Shown here in pieces: positions 48,122-57,153 of a stretch of DNA of 64,000 nt. The DNA is taken from assembly GCF_000716715.1 (NCBI RefSeq), contig NZ_JNYJ01000008.1:62001-126000 (forward strand), read 5' to 3'. The stretch's first letter is position 1, and each line of letters opens with the position of its first letter. This stretch comes from Dactylosporangium aurantiacum (GTDB lineage: Bacteria > Actinomycetota > Actinomycetes > Mycobacteriales > Micromonosporaceae). A program made the position numbers and the translations under genes. The notes under the pieces were generated by a model. It searched no databases. It was not told the DNA's origin and saw only the letters and a program-made list of their open reading frames with translations.

Positions 48122-50424
48122 CCGGCCCGGCGCCCGCGCCCGCCCGCGCCGGGCGGCTGCGGCGGTGGGCGGCCGAGGTCGCCCTCGGCGCCCGCCTCGC
48201 GCTCACCGGCGGCCGCGAGGGCCTGCTGCGCACCGCGCTGACCGCGGTCGGCGTCGGGCTCGGCGTCGCCGTGCTGCTGCTGTCGGTCTCCGTGCCGGTG
48301 ATGCTCGACGCGCGCTCGGACCGCACCGCCGCCCGCGACGACGACAGGTGGGGCGGCGATGACGTCACACCCGGCGACACGACCGTGCTCACGTTGAACA
48401 TCAGCACCTCGTACCGTGGCCAAGGCATCCGCGGCAGGCTGGTGCGACCCGACGGCGAGCACCCCGTCCTTCCCCCGGGCGTGCGGGCGCTGCCGCCACG
48501 CGGCACCATGCTCGTCTCCCCCGCGCTGCGGGACCTGCTCGCCTCCCCCGAGGGTGCCCTGCTGCGCGACCGCATGCCGGGCAAGGTCTCCGGCACCATC
48601 GGCAAGGCCGGTCTGGCGGGCCCGTCCGAGCTGGCCTACTACGCGGTCCGCGACGACCTGGCCTTCGGCCAGCCGCAGGTCCAGCGGATCGACGGCTACG
48701 GCAGCCGCGGCGTCCAGGACCCGCTCGACCCGTTCCTGCTGATGCTCGTCGTGGTCATCTTCGTCGTGCTGCTCATGCCGGTCGCGATGTTCGTGGCCGC
48801 CGCGACCCGCTTCGGCGGCGAGCAGCGCGACCGGCGCCTCGCCGCGGTCCGGCTCGTCGGCGCCGACGGCGGCATGACGCGCCGCATCGCCGCCGGCGAG
48901 GCCGTCGTCAGCGCGACCCTCGGGCTGCTCGTCGGGGGGCTGTTCTTCCTCGCCGGCCGGCAGTTCGTGGAGATGTTCGAGGTCGCGCGGCTCAGCGTGT
49001 ACCGCACCGACGTCCGCCCGCCGCTGCCGCTGCTCGCCCTGCTCGTCGTGTCCGTGCCGCTGGCCGCCCTGGCCATGAGCCTGGTCGCGCTGCGGCGGGT
49101 CGTCGTCGAGCCGCTCGGCGTCGTGCGCCGCGCGGCGGCCCGCACCCGCCGGCGCCTGTGGTGGCGGCTGCTCACCCCGGTCGCCGGGGTCGCGCTGCTC
49201 GTGCCGCTCACCGGCCGGCGCGGCGACTTCAACCCGTGGCAGGCCGTGGCCGGCGTGTCACTGGTCCTGCTCGGCGTCGCGCTGCTGCTGCCGTGGGTCT
49301 TCGACCGGGTCGTCGGCCGCCTCGGCGCCGCCGGCGGGCTGTCGTGGCAGATGGCCGTGCGCCGCCTGCAGCTGTCCGGCGGCAGCTCCGTGCGCGCCGT
49401 CGGCGCGATCGCGGTCGCCGCGGCCGGCACGATCGCGCTGCAGATGCTGTTCGCCGCCGCCGAGGCCGAGTACACCAAGGACACCGGCCAGGACACCACC
49501 CGCGTGCAGGCGGTCACGACCGTCACCATGTCCGGCCTGTCCGCGGTCACCGACACCGCCGGGCTCGACGCCCGCCTCAAGGCCGCCGGCGCGACGTCGG
49601 TCAGCACGTACCGGCGCGAGATGCTCCACCAGGGCGAGGACGTCTACGTCGAGATCGCCGTCGCGGACTGCACCGTGCTGCGTGAGCTGGCCGAGCTGGA
49701 CCGCTGCGCCGACGGCGACGCGTTCCTGCTGGAGCGGCCCGAGCTGGCCGGCCAGGAGGTCACGACCGGTGAGCAGTTCGAGCACGCGTGGACGGTCCCG
49801 GCGGGCGCCCGCACCGCCAAGGCCCGCCCCGGCCCCTACGGCCGGGCCGACATCGGGCTGCTGGTCACCCCGTCGGTCGCGCCGGCGCCCCGGGCCGAGC
49901 CGGCGTTCGTGTCGTACGTCGGCCTGACCCCCGGCGACCCCGACGCGGAGGAGCGGCTGCGCAACGCCGGCATGGCGATCAACCCCACGATGGACGTCAC
50001 GGTCCTGCGCTCCCGCGCCGTGGACACCACGTTCGCCGGCATCCGCCGCGGCCTGTTCGCCGGGGCGACCGTCACCCTGCTGCTGGTCGGGCTGAGCCTG
50101 CTCGTCGGCACCGTCGAGCAGCTGCGCGAGCGGCGGCGGACGCTGGCCGCCCTGGTCGCGTTCGGCACCCGCCGGTCCACGATGGGCTGGTCGGTCCTGT
50201 GGCAGACCCTCGTACCGGTCGCCCTCGGCCTGCTGCTGGCCACGGCGCTCGGCCTCGGCCTCGGCGGGCTGCTGCTGGCCACCGTGGACGTGCCGTTCCA
50301 CGCCGACCTGGCCGGCATCGCGGTGGTGTGCGGCATCGCCGGCGGTGTCGTGCTGCTCGTCACCGCCGCCAGCCTGCCGGCCCTGTGGCGGCTCATGCGC
50401 CCCGACGGGCTGCGCTTCGAGTGA
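48118..50424 (+). CDS. ABC transporter permease, FtsX type
   Basis: 768 residues, about ten helices: one at about 40-58, a first FtsX core around 207-330 (QRDRRLAAVRLVGADGGMTRRI), a central pair, one at about 425-445, and a C-terminal core from about 655 (LRERRRTLAALVAFGTRRSTM). Two extracytoplasmic domains lie at about 60-200 and 450-640; the second contains a Cys pair (ADCTVL, DRCADG). Same general plan as the 16526-18931 permease, but distant in sequence. Probably exports a drug or peptide that the PadR regulator senses. Confidence 0.93.
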   Translation: MTGPAPAPARAGRLRRWAAEVALGARLALTGGREGLLRTALTAVGVGLGVAVLLLSVSVPVMLDARSDRTAARDDDRWGGDDVTPGDTTVLTLNISTSYRGQGIRGRLVRPDGEHPVLPPGVRALPPRGTMLVSPALRDLLASPEGALLRDRMPGKVSGTIGKAGLAGPSELAYYAVRDDLAFGQPQVQRIDGYGSRGVQDPLDPFLLMLVVVIFVVLLMPVAMFVAAATRFGGEQRDRRLAAVRLVGADGGMTRRIAAGEAVVSATLGLLVGGLFFLAGRQFVEMFEVARLSVYRTDVRPPLPLLALLVVSVPLAALAMSLVALRRVVVEPLGVVRRAAARTRRRLWWRLLTPVAGVALLVPLTGRRGDFNPWQAVAGVSLVLLGVALLLPWVFDRVVGRLGAAGGLSWQMAVRRLQLSGGSSVRAVGAIAVAAAGTIALQMLFAAAEAEYTKDTGQDTTRVQAVTTVTMSGLSAVTDTAGLDARLKAAGATSVSTYRREMLHQGEDVYVEIAVADCTVLRELAELDRCADGDAFLLERPELAGQEVTTGEQFEHAWTVPAGARTAKARPGPYGRADIGLLVTPSVAPAPRAEPAFVSYVGLTPGDPDAEERLRNAGMAINPTMDVTVLRSRAVDTTFAGIRRGLFAGATVTLLLVGLSLLVGTVEQLRERRRTLAALVAFGTRRSTMGWSVLWQTLVPVALGLLLATALGLGLGGLLLATVDVPFHADLAGIAVVCGIAGGVVLLVTAASLPALWRLMRPDGLRFE

Positions 50425-50457
50425 GTTTTGTCGTACCCCCCGGCTACGGTCTCGGGT

Positions 50458-51024
50458 GTGCGGATGGAGCAGTGGTGGGAGCTGATCGAGTCGGCGCGTT
50501 CGGAGTGCGGCGAGCGCGCCGACGACCGTGACCCGCCCGACGACCCGCTGCCGGACGCGGTCCTGGACCGGATCGCGGCCCTGCCGCCCGAGCAGATCAT
50601 CGCGTTCAGCCGGGTGTTCTCGACGGTGTTCGACACGGCGTATCTGGCGCCGCTGTGGGCCGCTGCCTACCTCATCGAGGGTGGCTGCGGCGACGACGGG
50701 TTCATGGACTTCCGCGCGGGCCTGATGCTACAGGGCCGCGCGGCGTTCGACCGGGCCGTCGCCGACCCCGACTCCCTCGCCGACCTGCCGGTGGTCCAGC
50801 GCATGGGCACCACCGACAAGGGCTGGCTGGGCTGCGAGACGATGCTGTATGCGGCCCGGACCGCGTACACCCGCCGCACCGGCTCACCGGACGGCTACGA
50901 CGCGGCGTTCGAGGGTTCGACACCACGACCGGCGCCGGCGCGGGGCGAGCAGTGGGACGTGGAGGACGACGAGGAGATGCGCCGCCGCCTGCCCCGACTG
51001 TCGGCATTGTTCTTATCGGACTGA
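50458..51024 (+). CDS. DUF4240 domain protein
   Basis: 188 residues from GTG 50458 (ATG 50464 two codons later is equally possible). DUF4240 signature: WWELIESARSECGERADDRD, LPPEQIIAFSRVFSTVFDTAY, LWAAAYLIEGGCGDDGFMDFR and GRAAFDRAVADPDSLADL. Soluble; family function unknown, common in actinomycetes and sometimes linked with toxin-immunity or polymorphic loci. The stop codon is part of the first unit of a 21-bp repeat array. Confidence 0.88.
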   Translation: MRMEQWWELIESARSECGERADDRDPPDDPLPDAVLDRIAALPPEQIIAFSRVFSTVFDTAYLAPLWAAAYLIEGGCGDDGFMDFRAGLMLQGRAAFDRAVADPDSLADLPVVQRMGTTDKGWLGCETMLYAARTAYTRRTGSPDGYDAAFEGSTPRPAPARGEQWDVEDDEEMRRRLPRLSALFLSD

Positions 51025-51477
51025 CCGCGTTCCTTGTCGGACTGACCGCGTTCCTTGTCGGACTGACCGCGTTCCTTGTCGGACTGACCGCGTTCCTTGT
51101 CGGACTGAGCAGCCACTGGGACGGCTCACGTTTACTGGCACGGCTCACGTCCACCGGCACGGCTCACGTCCACTGGGACGGTTCACGTCCACTGGGACGG
51201 TTCACGTCCACTGGGACGGTTCACGTTTACTGGGACGGTTCACGTTTACTGGGACGGTTCACGTTTACTGGCACGGCTCCTGGCCGCCGGCGTGGGCGGC
51301 GACCGCTTCCCCAGACAGCGACCGCTCCCCCGCCGGCAGTCACCGGCCCGGCCCGTCAGCGGTGGCGGGCGTCCGCCACCGGCGCGTCCGCGTCCGCTGT
51401 GGCGGCGGGCACTCGCCCAGACGACGGGCACTCGCCCAGACGACGGCCACTCGCCCAGACGACGGCCACTCGCCCCG
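51017..51477 (+). repeat. Three consecutive minisatellites downstream of the DUF4240 gene
   Basis: Array 1 (51017-51110): four and a half copies of a 21-bp unit, CGGACTGACCGCGTTCCTTGT, beginning inside the DUF4240 gene and carrying its TGA stop in each copy. Array 2 (51115-51279): about nine copies of a 19-bp unit, ACTGGGACGGTTCACGTCC, with CC/TT variants. Array 3 (51411-51477): three and a half copies of a second 19-bp unit, ACTCGCCCAGACGACGGGC. No coding signal. Confidence 0.88.
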
Positions 51478-52040
51478 GCAACCGTCCTCTGACCGACTGG
51501 GCCTTGCTCCTTTCGGGCGCCCTGTGCCACTCCTCCGGCGGATGGGCCGCCTTTCCGCGGCGGCAGGGCAACTCGTGTGAGCCGGCGGCAGCGCGGCCCA
51601 TGTCACCCATGCGGCCTGCGCCAGCGTGCACCCCTCACCGTGTGAGCCGGCGTCACTCCGCCATCCACGTCACGGCGCACCCTGCGTCACCTGCGAATCG
51701 GCCTTCCGCACAACCACAGCACCGCGCAAGCCGGACGCCACCGCGCAAACCACGCCACCGCGCAAGCCGGACGCCACCGCAAAAGCCGGCGTCACCGCAG
51801 GAGCCGGGCGTGTCGTCGGCGTGCGAGCAAGAGGCTCCAGCCATCGGCCCGACGCAGCATCGAGCATCGTCCGAAGCCGGTCCTGGCCGTAGCAGCACCG
51901 ATGCCGGCGGCAACGGCCATGGCGGACAGCACAGGCGGCGCTGGCACACCAACCACAACAAGCCCGGCCGCGGCCGGAAAAACCCCCCGGACGCGACACC
52001 CGGCGGTGGCATGATCCTGGGCATCGTGGACGGAGGCGGG
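51478..52040. other. Gene-free stretch with degenerate repeats
   Basis: No convincing gene in either strand. Short diverged direct repeats (GCAAGCCGGACGCCACCGC at about 51726-51800) are visible. The composition is less GC-rich than the flanking genes, and codon-position bias is absent. The last about 30 bp contain the GGAGG ribosome site of the phosphotransferase gene. Confidence 0.6.
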
Positions 52041-52934
52041 ATGCGGTGGGTGCGGGCGCTGGCGGCGCCGGACGATATCGGGGAACTGGTCGCGGCGCGG
52101 TGCGGGCTGGTCGTCACCGGGTGTGCGCTGGTCCGGTCGCTGACGAACGACGTGTACCGGGTCGAGACCGCCGGCGGGGCGTACGCGTGCAAGGTGTACG
52201 GAACAGGGCGGTACAGCGCCGGGCAGGTCGCGTGGGAGCAGGAGCTCGCGGCGCACCTCGCGGCGGCCGGGGTGACCGGGGCGGTGCCGGTGCCGGTCGA
52301 CGGGGGCGCGCTCGTCGGCAGCCTGGACGCGCCGGAGGGGGTGCGGCTGTTCACGGTGACGGTCTGGGCCGGTGGTGACAAGCCCCGGCCGCCGTGGACC
52401 GACGGGCTCTTCCGCCGGTACGGCGCCGCGCTGGCCCGGCTGCACACAGCCGCGGACGGGTTCACCAGTGCGCGGCCGGGGCGGGCCGACGATCCGCTGG
52501 CCACGTTGGAGGCGTGCCTGCCGAGCGTCGAGGATCCGGTGGTGCACGAGGTGGCGGCGGTGGCGCGGGAGCGGCTGGCGGGAGCGGAGCTCGACATCGG
52601 GGTGCGGCACGGGGACGCGAGCCTGGACAACCTGCACCTGACCGCCGGCGGCGGGCTGCTGTGGCACGACTTCGACCTGGCCGCGGTCGGCTGGCGGGCG
52701 GCGGACCTGACCGGCGCGTACGGCGGGGCGCACTGGCCGGCGTTCGTCGAGGGGTACCGGACGCTGCGCCCGATCGACACGGGCGCCGTGGCCGCGTTGC
52801 GGGTGGTGGAGCTGGTGCGCAACGTCGCGTGGCACCTCACGGACAAGGTGGCGCTGCGCGGCACCGAGTCGGTGGGTGAGGGCTGGGTCGAGCGCGAGCT
52901 GGCGAGCCTGCACCGCATGCGCGACCAGCTCTGA
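52041..52934 (+). CDS. Aminoglycoside phosphotransferase (APH)-like kinase
   Basis: 297 residues from ATG 52041, which has GGAGG 4 nt upstream; ATG 52011 and GTG 52026 are in frame but add unconserved residues. Kinase-like fold: NDVYRVETAGGAYACKVYGTG (Lys for ATP), catalytic loop VRHGDASLDNLHL (HGDxxxxN), metal-binding LLWHDFDLAAVGWRAADL. Acts on a small-molecule hydroxyl; an antibiotic, sugar or choline substrate is possible. Stands alone after a repeat-rich gap and ends at a triple-hairpin terminator. Confidence 0.9.
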   Translation: MRWVRALAAPDDIGELVAARCGLVVTGCALVRSLTNDVYRVETAGGAYACKVYGTGRYSAGQVAWEQELAAHLAAAGVTGAVPVPVDGGALVGSLDAPEGVRLFTVTVWAGGDKPRPPWTDGLFRRYGAALARLHTAADGFTSARPGRADDPLATLEACLPSVEDPVVHEVAAVARERLAGAELDIGVRHGDASLDNLHLTAGGGLLWHDFDLAAVGWRAADLTGAYGGAHWPAFVEGYRTLRPIDTGAVAALRVVELVRNVAWHLTDKVALRGTESVGEGWVERELASLHRMRDQL

Positions 52935-52943
52935 ACGCCGCTG

Positions 52944-53005
52944 CCGGCGCCGGGCAGCCGCCGCTCACAGCTGCCCGGCGCCGGACCGGTGTCGCCGCCG
53001 ACACC
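52944..53005. terminator. Tandem hairpin terminators between convergent genes
   Basis: Hairpin 1: CCGGCGCCGGGCAGC (52944-52958), 11-nt loop, GCTGCCCGGCGCCGG (52970-52984), a perfect 15-bp stem. Hairpin 2: GGTGTCG-CCGC-CGACACC (52988-53005). A third possible stem (GCCGGAGCC with GGCTCCGGC) lies at about 53029-53062. The kinase and GH74 genes converge here. Confidence 0.8.
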
Positions 53006-53115
53006 CGGACGGCGGCGAACAGGGTGCCGGAGCCGTTGGCGGGGACGTGCCGGGCTCCGGCGGCGTCCGGCCGGGTGCGCCGCGATTGCACACCCGGCCG
53101 GAACGGTGCGGGGCC

Positions 53116-55878
53116 TTACCCGACGGCGCAGTTGGTGCCGTTGAGGGTGAAGGCGGTCGGTATGGCGTTGGTGGTGTTGTTCCAGGAGGCGATGAAGCCG
53201 AATTCGACGCTGCCGCCGTTGCCGCCGATCGTCTTGGTGTAGTCGACGTTGGTGACGGTGACGTTGGCGCCGGACTGGGCGTTGACGCCGCCCCAGATCT
53301 GGTTGATGACCTGGCCGTTGGCGTACGTCCACTTGAGGTTCCAGCCGTTGACCGGGGTGGCCGAACGGTTGGTGATCTTCACCGCGCCCTGGAAGGCGCC
53401 GCCCCACTGGCCGGCGACGGAGTACGTGACGGTGCACGCGGCCGACGAGGACTGCGACGGGGACGAAGACGGCGACACCGAGCGGGACGGTGACACCGAG
53501 ACCGACGGCGACACGGACCGCGACGGCGAGACCGACGTGGACACCGACGGCGACGCGGAGTACGACGACGGCGGGGCGCCGGTGCGGTCGCCGTAGATGA
53601 TGCCGCGGCCGTTCGTGCCGAGGTACACCCGGCCGTAGACGCGCGGGTCACCGGTGATGGTGTCGCCGATGTTGCCGTACTGGTGCTGGTCGTCGTTGAT
53701 GCGCAGCCACGAGGCGGCGGTGTCGTCGGAGCGGTAGACGCCCTTCTTGCCGTCGACCTGCGCCACGGCGAACACCGCGACGTTGGGCCGGCCCGGTGCG
53801 CCCTTGCCGAAGCCGACGGCGTTCGCCGCCTGTACCGTGGCCACCTTGGTGAACGTGGTGCCACCGTCGGTGGAGCGGAACAGCCCAGACGTGCCGCCCG
53901 CGAGCCAGATCTCGCCGGCGACGCCGGGCACCGCCTTGAACGTGGCGGTCGTGGGCAGTCCGGTCGCGAGCGCGGTGAACGCGGCGCCGCCGTTGGTGCT
54001 GCGGTAGAACGTGCCGTTGGCGAAGCCGTAGAACGTGTTCGGGTTGACCCGGTCGGACTCGACGACCGCGTTCTGCGGGATGCCGGTGGCCTGCGTCCAC
54101 GTGTTGCCGAAGCCGACGGTGTACACGACGGCGCTGTTCTTCGGCGACCAGACGAACCTGGAGCCGTCGGCCGCGGCGGCGATCGTGCCGCCCTCGTTGA
54201 TGCCGCCGGGCTCGCTGCCCTGGAACCAGTTGGCGCCGCCGTCGGTGGAGAACGCGGCGTGGCTGTCGTTGGGCCGGTCGCTGTCGGTGAAGCTGCCGGC
54301 GCGGACCAGGATGCTCGGGTTGAGCTCGGCGTAGTCGAGGCTGGTGGTGCTGGTGAAGTACGGCGACTGGAACATCAGCGGCGGCACCGCGTCGAGGTTG
54401 GTGTGCCGGAAGCCGCCGATGTCGCCGAGGCCGGAGATGAGCGGCGCGCCGGACGGCGGGCTGATGAGGTCCAGCACCGCGGTCTCCTCCAGGCCCGCGG
54501 CCATCGGCTTGATGGTGATCTGGCCGCCGGTGTCCCAGGTGGTGAGGTCGGTGCTGCCGTAGACGGTGGCGCCGGTGCCGTACATGAACCGGTTGGAGTT
54601 GAAGGGGTCGATCTCCATCGACTCGGTCATCCAGCCGAGCTTCGGGGTGACCTCCGGCGGCTGCGGGTTGGCGCCCAGCGACAGCCACGGCGAGCGGCTG
54701 ACGTCCATCTTGTACCGGAAGCTGCGGTTGGGGTAGCTGGTGAAGTCCCAGATGCGGGTCCACGTGGCGCCGCCGTCGGTGCTGCGGAAGAAGATGACGT
54801 CCGGCCACCAGGCGATCTGCGTGGCGACCATGATGGTGTTCGGGTGCTGGCGGTCGATGGTGAGGCCGCTGTAGCCGAAGTAGTCGTCGGAGCTGCTGGA
54901 CGGGATCGGGCTGATCTGCGTCCACGCGCCGGTGGCGGTGTTGTACTTCCACACGTCGCCCTTGGCGCCGTCGTACGGGCCGCCGGTGTCGCTGGTCGCG
55001 ATGTACAGGTAGCCGCCGGCGGTGTCCAGCACGCCCTTGTGCGCCATGTACCCGGTCGGCTGCCCGGCGAGGCGCTCCCAGGTCGTGCCGCCGTTGGTGG
55101 TGCGGTAGACGGTGTTCTGCTTGTCCGCGACGCCGACGTAGATGGTCTGCGTGACGTTGCCCGCGGTGCCGCTGCGCTTGTCGAACGTCACCCAGGTGAC
55201 GCCCTGGTTGTCGGTCAGGTACCCGTTGGGGTCGTTCGGGTCCTGCGCGTAGTTGCCCGGGTTCGGGAAGGACGTGACCTTCGACCATGTGACGCCGGAG
55301 TCGGTGCTGCGCCACAGGCCGTTGCCGCTCGGGGCGCCCAGGTACAGGACCGAGTTCTTGTTCGGGTCGATCGCGAGCCGCTCGCCCATGCCGCGGCCGG
55401 GCATGTTGCCGCCGAGCTTGAAGGGCAGCGGGCTGGCCTGCCAGGTGGCGCCCTTGTCCGAGGAGCGCAGGATCGCGCCGTTGTTGGGGTCCCAGCTGTT
55501 GGTGTACATGCCGGCGGCCACGTAGACCTTGTTCGGGTCCACGGCGTCGGTGGCGAGGCTGACCACCCCGTTGTAGCCCCAGTTGTCCTGGCCGACCCAG
55601 TCCAGCAGCGGGATCCACCGGTTCGTGGCGGGGTCGAGGCGGTACGCCCCGCCGATGTCGGTCCGCGCGTAGACCAGGTTCTGCTGCGTCTGGTTGAAGA
55701 TGATGCCCGGGACGAACCCGCCGCCCTCGATCTGCACGTTCTTGAGCGTGTACGGGTCCGCGGCCGCGGCCTGCGCGGGGCTGGTGGCGGTCTGCACGGC
55801 GACGCCGACGGCGACGACCGTCACCGCCCCCGCCAGCCCGGCGACGAGCCCTCTCAGCTTGGTTCGCATGGGGCGCAT
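53116..55878 (-). CDS. Secreted GH74 xyloglucanase with C-terminal CBM2
   Basis: 920 residues from ATG 55878 (ATG 55869 three codons later may be the real one). Signal peptide about 1-38 (LVAGLAGAVTVVAVGVAVQ, cleaved near AQAAAADP). Two seven-bladed propellers (about 45-770) with many BNR-like STDGG(A/T)TW repeats; GH74 marks YARTDIGGAYRLD, catalytic Asp in that DIGG motif, and a second Asp in SGLGDIGGFRH. Ser/Pro-rich linker about 783-817. CBM2 about 820-920 (CTVTYSVAGQWGGAFQGAV, NGWNLKWTY, with three Trp), a cellulose binder. Cleaves xyloglucan outside the cell; complements the GH9 enzyme of this window. Confidence 0.96.
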   Translation of the reverse strand: MRPMRTKLRGLVAGLAGAVTVVAVGVAVQTATSPAQAAAADPYTLKNVQIEGGGFVPGIIFNQTQQNLVYARTDIGGAYRLDPATNRWIPLLDWVGQDNWGYNGVVSLATDAVDPNKVYVAAGMYTNSWDPNNGAILRSSDKGATWQASPLPFKLGGNMPGRGMGERLAIDPNKNSVLYLGAPSGNGLWRSTDSGVTWSKVTSFPNPGNYAQDPNDPNGYLTDNQGVTWVTFDKRSGTAGNVTQTIYVGVADKQNTVYRTTNGGTTWERLAGQPTGYMAHKGVLDTAGGYLYIATSDTGGPYDGAKGDVWKYNTATGAWTQISPIPSSSSDDYFGYSGLTIDRQHPNTIMVATQIAWWPDVIFFRSTDGGATWTRIWDFTSYPNRSFRYKMDVSRSPWLSLGANPQPPEVTPKLGWMTESMEIDPFNSNRFMYGTGATVYGSTDLTTWDTGGQITIKPMAAGLEETAVLDLISPPSGAPLISGLGDIGGFRHTNLDAVPPLMFQSPYFTSTTSLDYAELNPSILVRAGSFTDSDRPNDSHAAFSTDGGANWFQGSEPGGINEGGTIAAAADGSRFVWSPKNSAVVYTVGFGNTWTQATGIPQNAVVESDRVNPNTFYGFANGTFYRSTNGGAAFTALATGLPTTATFKAVPGVAGEIWLAGGTSGLFRSTDGGTTFTKVATVQAANAVGFGKGAPGRPNVAVFAVAQVDGKKGVYRSDDTAASWLRINDDQHQYGNIGDTITGDPRVYGRVYLGTNGRGIIYGDRTGAPPSSYSASPSVSTSVSPSRSVSPSVSVSPSRSVSPSSSPSQSSSAACTVTYSVAGQWGGAFQGAVKITNRSATPVNGWNLKWTYANGQVINQIWGGVNAQSGANVTVTNVDYTKTIGGNGGSVEFGFIASWNNTTNAIPTAFTLNGTNCAVG

Positions 55879-55929
55879 GGTGTGAGCGGTCGATGTCCCG
55901 GGTCAACGATGCCCCAGTCCCGGTCCAGG

Positions 55930-55950
55930 TCACGGCCCCGCGGGCCGTGA
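55930..55950. promoter_or_regulatory. 21-bp perfect palindrome in the GH74 divergent gap
   Basis: TCACGGCCC-CGC-GGGCCGTGA lies 52 bp upstream of the GH74 start and 30 bp upstream of the divergent gene. It could be an operator for a sugar-responsive repressor, or a hairpin; the position favours an operator. Confidence 0.6.
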
Positions 55951-55979
55951 AACTCTCACCGAACGTAAGGTTGGGCTCC

Positions 55980-57044
55980 GTGAGACGCGCCCGACCACTG
56001 ATCGCTCTGGCCGCCGCGCTCGTCCTGGGCGGTTGGCTGCTGTTCTCCCCGACGTCCCGGGACGTGCCGCCGACGGTCGCCCCGTCGGGTGCCGGCACCG
56101 TGACCGCGACGCTGCAGCCCGGGGTGACGCCCGCGCGACTGGCCGACGGGACGATCTACACCCCGCTGCTGTACCTGGACACCGGCACCTCGGTCGGCAC
56201 GGCACCCTCGGCGGACGGCACGGTCGAGCGGCTGCTGCTGCGGGGCGCCGGCGCACCGCGTGAGCTGCGCAGCGTGCCGAAGGACCGGTTCCCGCAATGG
56301 CTGGGCGTCACCGTCGACGAGGGCGTCCTGTACTGGGCGGAGTCCTCGGCGACCGCGGCCGGGCCGTACGAGACGCGGCTGTGGCGGGCCCCGGTCGCGC
56401 CGGCCGCCGGCCCGCCGGTCGCGGTGACCGCCGACACGGGCGGGATCGTGTTCTTCGACTCCCAGTACGACATCGTCGTCGCCGAGGGGCGGCTGCACTG
56501 GGTCGCGGCGACGCCCGACGACGCGCCGAAGACCGAGCTGCGCTCCGTCGCGGTCGGTGGCGGCGCCGTGACGACGCAGGTCATCGAGGGCCGGTACCGG
56601 TGGACCGCCTGGCCGTGGCTGGTGAGCGTCGACCCGGGCGCGCCGGCACTGCTGAACCGCGCCGACGGGCAGCGGCGCCCGGTGCCGGCGACCGCGGCCG
56701 AGACCCTGTTGTGCACCCCGGAATGGTGCCGGGCCATCGCGGAGACCGCGAGTGGGCGTAACCTGATCGACGTCATGCACGCCGACGGCAGCGACCGGCG
56801 GCGCCTGCCGGGCGACCTCAACGCCATCGGCGTCGACGTCGGCCTGCTGGACCGTTTCGAGCTGCTGACCGGCGTGGAGGGTGAGTCGCTGCGGCTGCTC
56901 GCCTACGACCTGCCGACCGGGCGGACCGTCGTCCTGGCGGGAGAGGTCGGCGTGGTGACGGCCAAGGCGAATCTGGTCTGGTGGTCCACCGGTAACCCGG
57001 AGCCGACCGACTGGCACGTGCTGGACCTGCGGCGGCTGGCGTAG
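55980..57044 (+). CDS. Membrane-anchored beta-propeller-like protein of unknown function
   Basis: 354 residues from GTG 55980. One N-terminal membrane helix (about 6-24: LIALAAALVLGGWLLF) follows a VRRARP basic start, so it is anchored with the rest outside. The extracytoplasmic part has strand repeats such as VDEGVLYWAES, VAEGRLHWVA and VTAKANLVWWS, suggestive of a propeller like TolB/YncE, plus a Cys pair (LLCTPEWCRA). No family recognised. A -10 TAAGGT (55966-55971) lies 8 nt before the GTG, suggesting a leaderless mRNA. Divergent from GH74. Confidence 0.8.
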   Translation: MRRARPLIALAAALVLGGWLLFSPTSRDVPPTVAPSGAGTVTATLQPGVTPARLADGTIYTPLLYLDTGTSVGTAPSADGTVERLLLRGAGAPRELRSVPKDRFPQWLGVTVDEGVLYWAESSATAAGPYETRLWRAPVAPAAGPPVAVTADTGGIVFFDSQYDIVVAEGRLHWVAATPDDAPKTELRSVAVGGGAVTTQVIEGRYRWTAWPWLVSVDPGAPALLNRADGQRRPVPATAAETLLCTPEWCRAIAETASGRNLIDVMHADGSDRRRLPGDLNAIGVDVGLLDRFELLTGVEGESLRLLAYDLPTGRTVVLAGEVGVVTAKANLVWWSTGNPEPTDWHVLDLRRLA

Positions 57045-57153
57045 GCCCTAACCCTGCCGCCGGCAGATATAGAACGTGTGCTCGAATGGTGAACGGCCGT
57101 AGAGGCTGGTTTCCGGCGCCCACACGCCGGTCACCTCAACAATGGGGGGTTTT

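Noticed and set aside
51115..51279. Regular 19-bp repeats as a possible CRISPR array
   Set aside because: Copies are head-to-tail with no unique spacers, and no cas gene is present; a minisatellite.
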